NCBI RefSeq assembly: GCF_027066465.1
Contig: NZ_JAMONU010000049.1
Location: forward strand, 1-15,062
DNA length: 15,062 nucleotides
Reading direction: 5' to 3'
From: Thermococcus sp.
Lineage (GTDB): Archaea; Methanobacteriota_B; Thermococci; Thermococcales; Thermococcaceae
The translations under genes were made by a program, and so were the position numbers. The notes beneath the pieces were generated by a model. It did no database searches. It was given only the letters and a program-made list of their open reading frames with translations, and was not told where the DNA came from. Positions within the stretch are counted from its first letter, which is position 1. Each line of letters starts with the position of its first letter. Shown here piece by piece: positions 7,087 to 14,023 of this stretch.

Positions 7087-8367
7087 TCACACCCCCACGT
7101 ACCTCAGCCACAGTATCCCCATACCGGCCGCGACCGTCAGGACCATTATAACGGCGCCGACCTTCAGAAAGTCGAGGAAGGTTATCCTTATCCCCTCCCT
7201 GTCGGCTATGCCTATAACGACGACGTTGGCGCTCGCTCCTATGGCAGTTCCGTTGCCGCCGAGACACGCACCGAGAGAGAGCGCCCACCACAGGGGATAC
7301 ACGTTCATCGAGGAACCCATCGCCTTAATCAGGGGAATCATGGCGGCGGTGAGGGGTATGTTGTCCACTATTGCCGAGGCAACCGCTGAGAACCACGTTA
7401 CTATTACGAGAGCCTGCCCCGTGTCCGAGACGTAGCCGAGCAGCCACTGGGCGACGCCGTCTATAACCCCCGTCTCGACGAGCGCCCCCACGATTATGAA
7501 GAGGCCTGCGAAGAAAAATATCGCCGTCCACTCCACCTTTTCGAGGACCTCCGTCGGCTCCACCCCGCTCCAGATTAGCAGAACCGAGGCCCCGGCCATC
7601 GCCACAACCGCCGGGGGAAGCTCAAGTCTGTCGTGGATGAAGAAGAACGCGATAACGCCCAGGATAACCGCGACGGATTTTCTGAAGAGTTCCCTGTCCC
7701 TTATGACCTCGTTCTCGTCGAGGTTTTCTATGGCGGCTTCAATGCCCCTGCGCTCCCCCTCGCTGACGGTTATGCTCCCCCTGTAGGCGAGGTATATAAT
7801 CCCAACCGTCAGCACCAAATCCACGGCCGCTATCGGGCCCATGTTCGAGAGGAACTCGAGGAAGCTGAGCTTCGCCGCGGAGGCTATCATGATGTTGGGC
7901 GGGTCGCCTATCAGGGTCGCCGTTCCCCCGATGTTCGACGCAAAAATCTCGGCGAGTAGATACGGCACGGGGTTTACCCCCATGAGCCTCGTTATGTAGA
8001 GGAGCATCGGCGTTAGAAGGAGCACGGTTGTAACGTTGTCGAGGACGGAGCTGACGACCGCAGTGACGACTGAGAACAGAATCAGAACCCGCATAGGACT
8101 TCCCTTGGCGAGCTTGGCGGTCTTTATTGCGAGGTATTCGAAGAGACCGCTCTCCTTTGCTATGTTAACGATAATCATCATGCTTATCAGGAGGAGCAGG
8201 GTCCCGAGGTCGAGGTACTCGGGCAGTCTCTCCCAGGGAACCACCTTCAGGGCAACGATGACGGCCGCACCGAAGAGGGCCGCAACGGTTCTGTGAACCC
8301 GTTCGCTTATTATCAGGGCGTAGGTAAACAGGAAGACGCCGATGGACAGTGCAGCGGCCGTGTTCAC
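7087..8367 (-). CDS. ArsB/NhaD-type ion transporter permease (IT superfamily)
   Basis: A membrane protein of about 426 residues with roughly 11-12 hydrophobic segments. It has the two-fold repeated layout of the ion transporter superfamily: SSVLDNVTTVLLLTPM in the first half and SAIVDNIPLTAAMIPL in the second. IGDPPNIMIAS (about 153-163) and GGNGTAIGASANVV near the C-terminus are the hairpin-loop motifs of the ArsB/NhaD/P-protein group. The substrate could be sodium/proton, arsenite or an organic or inorganic anion; the sequence does not decide, and no arsenic genes are nearby. The frame can begin with GTG at 8376, but the GAGGTG ribosome site would then overlap that codon; GTG at 8367 sits six bases after it and is preferred. 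The gene lies between two usp genes with almost no spacing. Confidence 0.88.
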   Translation of the reverse strand: MNTAAALSIGVFLFTYALIISERVHRTVAALFGAAVIVALKVVPWERLPEYLDLGTLLLLISMMIIVNIAKESGLFEYLAIKTAKLAKGSPMRVLILFSVVTAVVSSVLDNVTTVLLLTPMLLYITRLMGVNPVPYLLAEIFASNIGGTATLIGDPPNIMIASAAKLSFLEFLSNMGPIAAVDLVLTVGIIYLAYRGSITVSEGERRGIEAAIENLDENEVIRDRELFRKSVAVILGVIAFFFIHDRLELPPAVVAMAGASVLLIWSGVEPTEVLEKVEWTAIFFFAGLFIIVGALVETGVIDGVAQWLLGYVSDTGQALVIVTWFSAVASAIVDNIPLTAAMIPLIKAMGSSMNVYPLWWALSLGACLGGNGTAIGASANVVVIGIADREGIRITFLDFLKVGAVIMVLTVAAGMGILWLRYVGV

Positions 8368-8377
8368 ACTTACCACC

Positions 8378-8920
8378 TCAGTAGACTATGACCGGAACCA
8401 GGACGTGCTGAACCACCTTGAGGACGACGGGACTTATGGGGGATGTCTTCGTGACCTCCGAGCCGAAGCTCCTCGAAATGACGAGCAGGTCGTACTCGGA
8501 CGCCATCTCGATGACGTCATCACCCTTGTCCCCGAACCGCTCCTCCGCCTGAACTTCAAGTCCGAAGCCTTCGAGGCTCTCCTTTAAGGCCTCAACGAGC
8601 CTTTTACCGCGCTCCCTCTCAACCTGGAGAAGCTTCTGCGCTTCCTCTTCGCCAAGGGTTTCCTCTATCAGCCTGAAGGTCTGGGCGTCCAGCAGGTACA
8701 CGAGTCGGACCTTCGCTCCCCGGTAGGCCTCCAGAACGTCCAAAACCCCGTGGAAATCCCCGGAGAATCTGTCGAGGGGGATGAGAATGCTCTCGACCTC
8801 CGGGAGAACGAATTCCTCCGGGAGAAGAAGGAACTCCCGGTACCTCTTCACTATCTCGTCGTACCTGTCCCCCGCTATGCTCCTGAACTTCCTGTCTATG
8901 AGGGAGCGGAATATGCTCAA
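8378..8920 (-). CDS. divergent Usp-like protein with N-terminal extension
   Basis: About 180 residues. An N-terminal helical extension of some 45 residues precedes a Usp-like alpha/beta domain: SILIPLDRF as first strand, AKVRLVYLLDA as second, and YDLLVISRSFGSEV near the end, closing with HVLVPVIVY. The final part has the layout of a Usp (VPVIVY for the usual CPVLVV), but the G-x2-G-x9-G ATP loop is absent, so nucleotide binding of the usual type is unlikely. Two adjacent GTG codons (8929, 8926) lack room for a ribosome site; TTG at 8920 is six bases after AGGTG and fits the predicted transcript start near 8934, so it is preferred. The stop lies next to the permease start. It is the first gene of the operon and could be a regulatory subunit of the permease (inference). 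Confidence 0.72.
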   Translation of the reverse strand: MSIFRSLIDRKFRSIAGDRYDEIVKRYREFLLLPEEFVLPEVESILIPLDRFSGDFHGVLDVLEAYRGAKVRLVYLLDAQTFRLIEETLGEEEAQKLLQVERERGKRLVEALKESLEGFGLEVQAEERFGDKGDDVIEMASEYDLLVISRSFGSEVTKTSPISPVVLKVVQHVLVPVIVY

Positions 8921-8954
8921 AGGCACCACCTGCTCAACGAGATTGAACGTTTAG

Positions 8955-8962
8955 AATAAAAA
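8955..8962 (-). promoter_or_regulatory. TATA box for the Usp-permease-Usp operon
   Basis: On the minus strand the element reads TTTTTATT, preceded by CTAAAG, which is acceptable as a BRE. A start about 25 bases downstream lies near 8934, placing the AGGTG ribosome site inside a leader of about 14 bases before the TTG at 8920. Confidence 0.5.
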
Positions 8963-9012
8963 CTTTAGCAAAAAGAAGTCTTCATATGTCTTAGATTTTT
9001 GAACCACAAACG

Positions 9013-9026
9013 CTTTATCGGATAAA
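9013..9026 (+). promoter_or_regulatory. TATA box with 13-bp dyad upstream of the Lon-like protease gene
   Basis: CTTTATC at 9013-9019 is a reasonable TATA box; a start about 25 bases on lies near 9041, giving a 10-base leader that is almost only the GGGTGAG ribosome site at 9041-9047. The box is half of a 13-bp inverted repeat, TTTATC-G-GATAAA (9014-9026), which could be an operator but could also be chance in AT-rich DNA. Confidence 0.45.
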
Positions 9027-9050
9027 AAGGAGCCTCTAAAGGGTGAGAGA

Positions 9051-10985
9051 ATGAGGAGAGTCCTTGCAGTAGTTCTCATTCTGGCCCTCGTGATGCCACT
9101 GGCACTGACGGCACAGCCTGCGATGGCCCAGTGTCCCTGCGAGGGACACACCGTGGTCCTCAAGGCACCTGCCGTTGCCAAGACCTCGACGGGTCAGCTG
9201 GTGGGAGTGGTTACGGAGTTCGTTATAACGGTCGCCCCGGGACACGGGCACGTTTACATAGAAACCTGGCCGCTGGCGCAGGTTGACATGCAGGCCAGCG
9301 CGAGGCTCGCGGCTCAGGTTGCGGGAAGGGTTCTGGGGGTCAACATGAGTCACTACGACGTTTTCATTCAGGTTCGCGCGAACACATCAATCATCGGCGG
9401 TCCCTCTGCAGGAGGAACGATGACCGTCGGCATAATCGCGGCCCTCGAGGGCTGGAAGATAAACCCCAACGTCATGATGACAGGGATGATAAACCCCGAC
9501 GGAACCATCGGGCCCGTTGGAGGAATCCTTGAGAAGGCCTCCGCCGCGCACGAGGCAGGAGCGAAGATATTCCTCATCCCAGAAGGTCAGAGGATTCAGT
9601 ACGTTCAGGAGACCCAGAAGAAAGAGATAGGCGGAGTTATTGAGATAAAAACCGAAACCAAACCGGTTGACGTTGTGAAATACGCCGAGGAGCGCTGGGG
9701 CCTCAAGGTTATAGAGGTCAAGGACATCTACCAGGCCGTTTACTACTTCACCGGCCACAGGATTCCCAGGCCCAAGCCGCCGGCGAAGGTCGAGATTAGT
9801 ACGGCGTTCCTCGAGAACGACGCGAAGAGCGACTACGCAAACACAACCGCCTACTACCGGAAGGTTATGAAGGAGTTGCAGGAGAGCAACGTTGGCTACG
9901 AAACCTATGAAACGCTCCTCGCGGCCCTTCAGAGCGCGGGTCAGCTGCTCAACCAGTCGAGGGAGGACATCGCGAAGGGAATGTACTATACTGCCTTGAG
10001 CCACGACTTCCAGGCGAGGATAATAATCAGGCACGTTGACTGGTACCTCTCCACGAACACCCCGGAGGACGTTCAAAAACTGCTCGACAGGGTTAGGGCC
10101 GAGATAAACTCAACGGAGGCGTACGTGGAGAACCAGACAATCCGGGGAATCACGATGCTTCAGGCCATAGCGGCCGCGGAGCAGAGGGTTGAGGATGCAA
10201 AGAGCGCCCTTGACAGTGCGTGGAGGTACTACTACTCGCAGGACTACTGGGATGCCATCGGCGAGGCCGCGTACGCCTACGAAAGGGCCAAAACTGCAGT
10301 CTTCTGGACTAACCTTGGGAAGAAGTTCGCCAGGGGTAAGCCAATAAGCAAGAACATAGTCAGGATTACCGCGAGGGACTACATAGATGAGTCGGACCTC
10401 ATAGTTGCCTACATCGAGTCCATGTACGGCGACGTCATAGGCAACAGCCTGACTAGCACGATAGAGAAGGCCCAGCAGTACTACGACGACGGCAAGTACT
10501 CGGCGGCGCTGTTCACTGCGATGCAGGCGCGCGTTCAGGGGGAGGTCTTCCTCGACACCCTTGCGATAACGAACTGGACTGTCCTCATGGACAAGCTCAA
10601 CATGGCGAAGGAGGACGCCAAGACCGCCATAGGCACAGCCGAGGAGAAGGGGATAACGCCCATACTTGCGATAGCCTACTATGAGTTCGCCGAGAGCTTT
10701 GAGGAGCAGGCCGTTAAGACCCAGAACGTCAGCGACCTCCAGACGGCCATGACGTTCTACATGTACTCAACGGAAACGGCGAACCTGTTCCTCGAGAGCC
10801 CATCTGGAATAGCCCCCGCGCCAAAGGTTCCCTCCAACGCAACGGTTCCGCAGGTGAACGTCCCCAACGCCACGGCAACGTCAACCCAGGCGGCACAGGG
10901 CCAGGCTGGAACCCAGTACGGTGTTCTGGGAATATTCATGGTGATAGCGTTCATCGTCGGCTTGGCAGTGGGGAAGAAGCTTTAG
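9051..10985 (+). CDS. secreted, membrane-anchored Lon-like (S16-type) serine protease
   Basis: A 644-residue protein. Residues 1-26 form a signal peptide with a likely cut after AMA, followed by CPC (28-30). Residues about 30-235 are a Lon-type proteolytic domain: SIIGGPSAGGTMTVGIIAAL holds the nucleophile S119, and GPVGGILEKASAAHEAGAK holds K162. The 43-residue spacing equals that of the S679-K722 dyad of E. coli Lon. No AAA+ ATPase domain is present. Residues 245-585 are helical with at least three degenerate repeats of the form A-x2-YY-x3-Y-x2-A near 310-330, 390-415 and 474-500. A Pro/Thr/Ala/Asn-rich linker (584-622) leads to a final membrane helix (623-641) and a KKL tail. Ten N-x-S/T sequons (for example N98, N264, N606) fit an extracellular glycoprotein. 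Similar archaeal proteins are known (COG1750-type); their substrates are unknown. Confidence 0.88.
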   Translation: MRRVLAVVLILALVMPLALTAQPAMAQCPCEGHTVVLKAPAVAKTSTGQLVGVVTEFVITVAPGHGHVYIETWPLAQVDMQASARLAAQVAGRVLGVNMSHYDVFIQVRANTSIIGGPSAGGTMTVGIIAALEGWKINPNVMMTGMINPDGTIGPVGGILEKASAAHEAGAKIFLIPEGQRIQYVQETQKKEIGGVIEIKTETKPVDVVKYAEERWGLKVIEVKDIYQAVYYFTGHRIPRPKPPAKVEISTAFLENDAKSDYANTTAYYRKVMKELQESNVGYETYETLLAALQSAGQLLNQSREDIAKGMYYTALSHDFQARIIIRHVDWYLSTNTPEDVQKLLDRVRAEINSTEAYVENQTIRGITMLQAIAAAEQRVEDAKSALDSAWRYYYSQDYWDAIGEAAYAYERAKTAVFWTNLGKKFARGKPISKNIVRITARDYIDESDLIVAYIESMYGDVIGNSLTSTIEKAQQYYDDGKYSAALFTAMQARVQGEVFLDTLAITNWTVLMDKLNMAKEDAKTAIGTAEEKGITPILAIAYYEFAESFEEQAVKTQNVSDLQTAMTFYMYSTETANLFLESPSGIAPAPKVPSNATVPQVNVPNATATSTQAAQGQAGTQYGVLGIFMVIAFIVGLAVGKKL

Positions 10986-12247
10986 CCCGGAAGGGCCTTT
11001 ACCCCCTTCTTCTTTAACAGCTCGACCTCCCACTCGGCAAGGCTCGGGCAGACGGTACAGCCGAGCCTGTAAAAGCCCTCGTAGTAGAGCGGGTGCAGTT
11101 TAAAGCCCCTCATTAGGATGAAGAGCTGAACCATGAACCCGCTCCAGAACTTTATCGGCATGGCCTCGAGGATTCTTCCGAAGTCCGTCTTCCTCTCAAC
11201 GACCGGTGGCTTGAGCCGTCTCCTCGCGCTCTCCCCGTCTCTGTCGCCGACGAGGAGAATCGGTTTTTCAAACTCCGAAACGACCGAATAGAGGGCCTCA
11301 ACCTTTTTCCTCGTGCACCAGCGGTTCTGATGAGTCGGCATGCCGTACTTCTCAAGGGGCATCGGAACGTCGACGCGAATCAAGTTCACGCCGAGCTTTT
11401 TGGCGGTCTCTTCAACGTATTCATCCGTTTCGGGCATCTCGTACTCCATTCTGACGTAGACGGCCGTAACCTCGTCGAAAACTTCCTTCGCTAAAATAAG
11501 TGTGGCCGTCGAGTCCTTTCCCCCGCTCCAGGGAACGACGATGTCGTAGTCCTCAAAGGCCCTGAGAAAAGCCTTCGATGCGCTGGCAAAGGCCTCTATG
11601 TAGTCCTGGTTGGCTGAGATGAGCGAGTTGAGGGAAACGTCCTCGGTGCAGGGGCACCTCCAGAGAACCTCGGTCGGGAAGCCGAGCTTCTTGCTAACCT
11701 CGGCCACCTTGTTCGGGCCGGAGAAGTAGACCTCCTGGTTCATCGTTTTCCGCAGGACGAGCGAGTTCTCGCCGAGCTCGACGCCGAGGAGCGAGCGCAT
11801 AGCTTTTCTGAAGCCGTCGCCAATGGCAAGGTAGATGTCGTAGTCCGGGTTAATTTCGAGGCCGAAGGGGTTCTCGGGGTTGAGGGCGTAAGTGCCTTTC
11901 CACTCGATGCCAAGGCGAAAGCGGGCCTTTATCTCCTCGATGTGGGAGTAGAGCTCGTCAACGCGCATGTTCCTAACGCGCTTCGTCCTCAGAACTCTCG
12001 CGTAGAAGGGCTTTCCGGACTCCTTCAGAACAGGCAAAAGCTCCTCCATGAGGTCTTTCTCCTTCTCGCCGAGGAGGAGAACCGGAATGTAGGGCTCCCC
12101 AAGAATCCTCTCAAGGTTCTCAAGGACTTCCTCCTTGGTTCTTCCCCCGCCGAGGCTCTCAACCCTTAGGAAGCCCCCGTAGTTTCTCTCGTTTATGTAG
12201 CTTAGAGCCTTCGCGTCCTTTCTGGCCCGGGCTATGAGCGCGAACAT
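10982..12247 (-). CDS. PP-loop ATPase of the PAPS reductase-like family
   Basis: A 421-residue protein. Residues about 1-110 form an alpha/beta N-terminal region, and residues about 130-190 (DYDIYLAIGDGFRKAMRSLL, VYFSGPNKVAEVSKKLGF) could be a PUA-like or other RNA-binding module. The catalytic part starts near 225 with the PP-loop SGGKDST (241-247) and continues with RWCTRKKVE around C311, which matches the CR-x-KK region of PAPS reductases. Cysteines C198 and C200 (CPC), C311, and C397 and C400 (CTVC) could bind a zinc ion or an iron-sulfur cluster. PP-loop enzymes activate a substrate with ATP for sulfur transfer, amide formation or reduction. A role in sulfur transfer or RNA modification fits better than assimilatory sulfate reduction, but the reaction is not known. 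ATG at 12247 has no ribosome site. Confidence 0.85.
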   Translation of the reverse strand: MFALIARARKDAKALSYINERNYGGFLRVESLGGGRTKEEVLENLERILGEPYIPVLLLGEKEKDLMEELLPVLKESGKPFYARVLRTKRVRNMRVDELYSHIEEIKARFRLGIEWKGTYALNPENPFGLEINPDYDIYLAIGDGFRKAMRSLLGVELGENSLVLRKTMNQEVYFSGPNKVAEVSKKLGFPTEVLWRCPCTEDVSLNSLISANQDYIEAFASASKAFLRAFEDYDIVVPWSGGKDSTATLILAKEVFDEVTAVYVRMEYEMPETDEYVEETAKKLGVNLIRVDVPMPLEKYGMPTHQNRWCTRKKVEALYSVVSEFEKPILLVGDRDGESARRRLKPPVVERKTDFGRILEAMPIKFWSGFMVQLFILMRGFKLHPLYYEGFYRLGCTVCPSLAEWEVELLKKKGVKALPG

Positions 12248-12268
12248 GGAAGGGGTTAAAAGGGGAAG

Positions 12269-12277
12269 CTTAAAAGT
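12269..12277 (-). promoter_or_regulatory. TATA box giving a leaderless transcript for the PP-loop gene
   Basis: On the minus strand the element reads ACTTTTAAG. Its centre is about 26 bases from the ATG at 12247, so transcription should begin at or next to the start codon. The bases directly before the ATG are pyrimidine-rich (AACCCCTTCC) and contain no Shine-Dalgarno match, in contrast to most genes in this window. Confidence 0.5.
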
Positions 12278-12284
12278 CTTCGCG

Positions 12285-12335
12285 CCGATGAGGAAAACTC
12301 CCTGCCCTGAGCTGTGATGAGACCGGCTTTCCCGA
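12285..12335 (+). ncRNA. candidate box C/D guide RNA (weak)
   Basis: In the 90-bp spacer the plus strand carries, in order: a C-like box CCGATGA (12285-12291), a 15-base spacer, CTGA (12307-12310) as D', a 3-base gap, a perfect GTGATGA (12314-12320) as C', an 11-base spacer, and CCGA (12332-12335) as a D-like box. This order and spacing match archaeal box C/D sRNAs, which guide 2'-O-methylation. TTAAAA at 12256-12261 is about 25 bases upstream of a start near 12283. Against it: the terminal C and D boxes, normally the best conserved, are the imperfect ones, and I could not match the spacers to rRNA or tRNA. Confidence 0.25.
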
Positions 12336-12337
12336 GG

Positions 12338-13447
12338 CTACACCAGCGACGCGAGGAATGCCCTGTAGGTTTTCTTTACCCTTCTAATCGATGAAACGCT
12401 CACCCACTCGTCGCTCGCGTGCCAGTTGCCGCCAACGGGTCCGAAGACGAGAGTAGGCCTTCTGAGATAGGTCGCGAAGTAGTTGAAGTCGCCGACGCTT
12501 TTGCCGTATGTAACTTCAAGCTCCCCTCCCGATGTGCTTCTGTACGCTTCTCTGAACAGCTTCGCCTCCCCCAGGTTCTCGCGGATGACGTAGGGAAGCA
12601 TGTCCGGTGTTGGGCGGGGGTACTTCTCCACCGTGAGCTCGGCCTTTAGATTCAGCTTCTCCGCGAGCTTCATGATTTCAGACCTGACCTTCTCCCAGTC
12701 CTCACCCACAACGGTGTGCCTGTCTATAACCGCCTCCGCGTAATCGGGAACGCTCAGGCCGTCGGCCTTTCCCTCCATGGACAGCGTGCAGTATGAACCC
12801 TTTCCGAGCTTCAGGTGTTTCCTGAGCCTTATCCTCTCAAGACTGCCGACGAGTTTGGCCAGCTCCTCGATTGCGTTTATTCCCAGGTAAGGCCTGGCGG
12901 CGTGGGCCTTCCTGCCCCTCGCCTTAACGGTTATTACAAAGCGGCCCCTCGCGCCGAGCATAAGCCTCTCGTTCGTCGGCTCTGAGACTAGCACAAGGTC
13001 CGACCCCTCAAGCTTGCCGCTTTTTATCAGTTCCCACGTTCCCCTTGAGTAGCCCTCCTCGTCGCTGACGGCCGTGAATATCAAGCTCGGCCTTTCCCGC
13101 TTTGAAAGCTCAGCCATCTCGATGAAGAGCGTTAGAAATACCGAAAGTCCAGCCTTCATGTCGGCGCTTCCGAGGCCGTAGAAGTGGTCGCCGTCGAGCT
13201 CGCCCCTCGGATTCCTCGTCCAGCCGGGGGATAGGTTCACGGTGTCCATGTGGCCGTTGAGCACAACGGTCGGCCCCTTGCCGGGCAGATACGCTATAAC
13301 ATCGTCTCCGAACCCCTCAACCGGCAGTGTTTCCGTTTTTATCCCGTGCTCCTCGAGGAGCGAAGCTATGAACTTTGAAATCTCCTCCTCCCTTCCGAAA
13401 GGGGACTCGATGGAGACGAGCTTCTTAAGGAGTTCAACCTCGTCCAT
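12338..13447 (-). CDS. M20 family metallopeptidase/deacylase
   Basis: A 369-residue M20 enzyme. Predicted zinc ligands and catalytic residues are in family order: H66 (NGHMDTV, with D68), D95 (GSADMKAG), E130 and E131 (SDEEG), E156 (SEPTN) and H343 (GNWHASDEW). Residues about 165-275 form the lid/dimerisation domain (VKARGRKAHAARPYLGINA). Members include ArgE, DapE, LysK, aminoacylase and carboxypeptidases; the sequence alone does not choose between them, and no arginine or lysine synthesis gene lies nearby. The frame stays open to 13519, but ATG at 13447 is chosen because it begins a normal M20 N-terminus and follows GGTGGTGAAG. This start lies 14 bases inside the upstream ferritin-like gene, so translation is probably coupled. 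Confidence 0.9.
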   Translation of the reverse strand: MDEVELLKKLVSIESPFGREEEISKFIASLLEEHGIKTETLPVEGFGDDVIAYLPGKGPTVVLNGHMDTVNLSPGWTRNPRGELDGDHFYGLGSADMKAGLSVFLTLFIEMAELSKRERPSLIFTAVSDEEGYSRGTWELIKSGKLEGSDLVLVSEPTNERLMLGARGRFVITVKARGRKAHAARPYLGINAIEELAKLVGSLERIRLRKHLKLGKGSYCTLSMEGKADGLSVPDYAEAVIDRHTVVGEDWEKVRSEIMKLAEKLNLKAELTVEKYPRPTPDMLPYVIRENLGEAKLFREAYRSTSGGELEVTYGKSVGDFNYFATYLRRPTLVFGPVGGNWHASDEWVSVSSIRRVKKTYRAFLASLV

Positions 13448-13982
13448 CTTCACCACCGACCAGTTCTTTGACGAATTCCGAAAACCTCGCCTTCCTTTCG
13501 AAGCTCTCGGCCTTCTCAAGTTCCTTCTTCAGCTCGCTTATATTACCTTCTATCTCATCGGCTAGGTCGCTGAGAAGCATGCCCTCGCTCGAGGACTCGG
13601 ACAGGTACCTGAAGGCCCTCAGGCTTATCGACTCGAGGTTTATCGCGTTCCTGAGAACCTTAATATAATCCCCAACGGTCTCAACCTTGAACCTCTTGGA
13701 GAACTTGACCTCCTTCGTCTTCAGTCCGGGGTAGAGCTCCCTCGCAATGTGTCGCATGTTCTCGACCTGCTTTCTCTTCTTCTCCACGAAGCGGGAGAAC
13801 TTGACCCTGCCGTAGCTCCTCGGCAGGGAGTCTCTCATAACTATGTAGAGCGACAGCGTCGCCTCGGAAAGCTCAATCAGGTAAGAAAAGACCTCCTGCG
13901 GGGACAGTCTGGAGACGTCCTCAAGCTGTCGGAGCAGTTCCTCAACCTCGTCGGGCTCCGAAAACAAGTCGAGGTCTACCAT
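13434..13982 (-). CDS. ferritin/rubrerythrin-like helical protein with degenerate metal site
   Basis: A 182-residue, highly helical and charged protein. The order of helices resembles a ferritin-like four-helix bundle: SYLIELSEATLSLYIVM (with E40), KKRKQVENMRHIARELYP (E74, H78), LRNAINLESISLRAFRYL and LLSDLADEIEGNISELKKEL. In rubrerythrins the second and fourth helices carry ExxH; here the second reads E-x3-H and the fourth has Asn where His is expected, so a diiron site is doubtful. A helical-bundle protein of other function is the alternative. The frame also offers GTG at 13985, but ATG at 13982 follows AGGTGGT at a normal distance. It is cotranscribed with the overlapping M20 gene; a functional link is not evident. 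Confidence 0.6.
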   Translation of the reverse strand: MVDLDLFSEPDEVEELLRQLEDVSRLSPQEVFSYLIELSEATLSLYIVMRDSLPRSYGRVKFSRFVEKKRKQVENMRHIARELYPGLKTKEVKFSKRFKVETVGDYIKVLRNAINLESISLRAFRYLSESSSEGMLLSDLADEIEGNISELKKELEKAESFERKARFSEFVKELVGGEDGRG

Positions 13983-14016
13983 CACACCACCTAAGATGGA
14001 GTTCTGAAGTAAAGCG

Positions 14017-14023
14017 TAAAAAC
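14017..14023 (-). terminator. T5 terminator of tRNA-Ala, also the likely TATA box of the ferritin-like gene
   Basis: On the minus strand CGTTTTTAC places five T residues starting eight bases after the tRNA CCA end, a typical archaeal terminator. The same TTTTTA is centred about 25 bases upstream of 13994, and a start there would leave a 12-base leader with AGGTGGT before ATG 13982. It may therefore serve two purposes. Confidence 0.5.

Noticed and set aside
6938..7435. 165-residue plus-strand frame across the usp/permease junction
   Set aside because: It spans the end of one conserved gene and the start of another on the opposite strand; low-complexity shadow.
8975..8988. GAAG-T-CTTC and CATATG palindromes in the usp/protease spacer as an operator
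   Set aside because: Arms are short, in AT-rich DNA, and lie outside both predicted core promoters.
9471..9500. TGATGA-like boxes in the protease gene as a C/D RNA
   Set aside because: They lie in conserved coding sequence (MMTGMINPDG) and no matching D boxes occur at suitable distances.
9387..10076. 229-residue minus-strand frame within the protease gene
   Set aside because: It is antisense to the conserved protease domain and has no recognisable features or ribosome site.
10982..12247. Assimilatory PAPS reductase
   Set aside because: The long N-terminal part and cysteine pattern differ, and no sulfate activation genes are near; only the PP-loop family is supported.
13448..13519. N-terminal extension of the M20 enzyme by 24 residues
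   Set aside because: It overlaps the end of the ferritin-like gene; the ATG at 13447 has GGTGGTGA just upstream and starts a normal M20 N-terminus.
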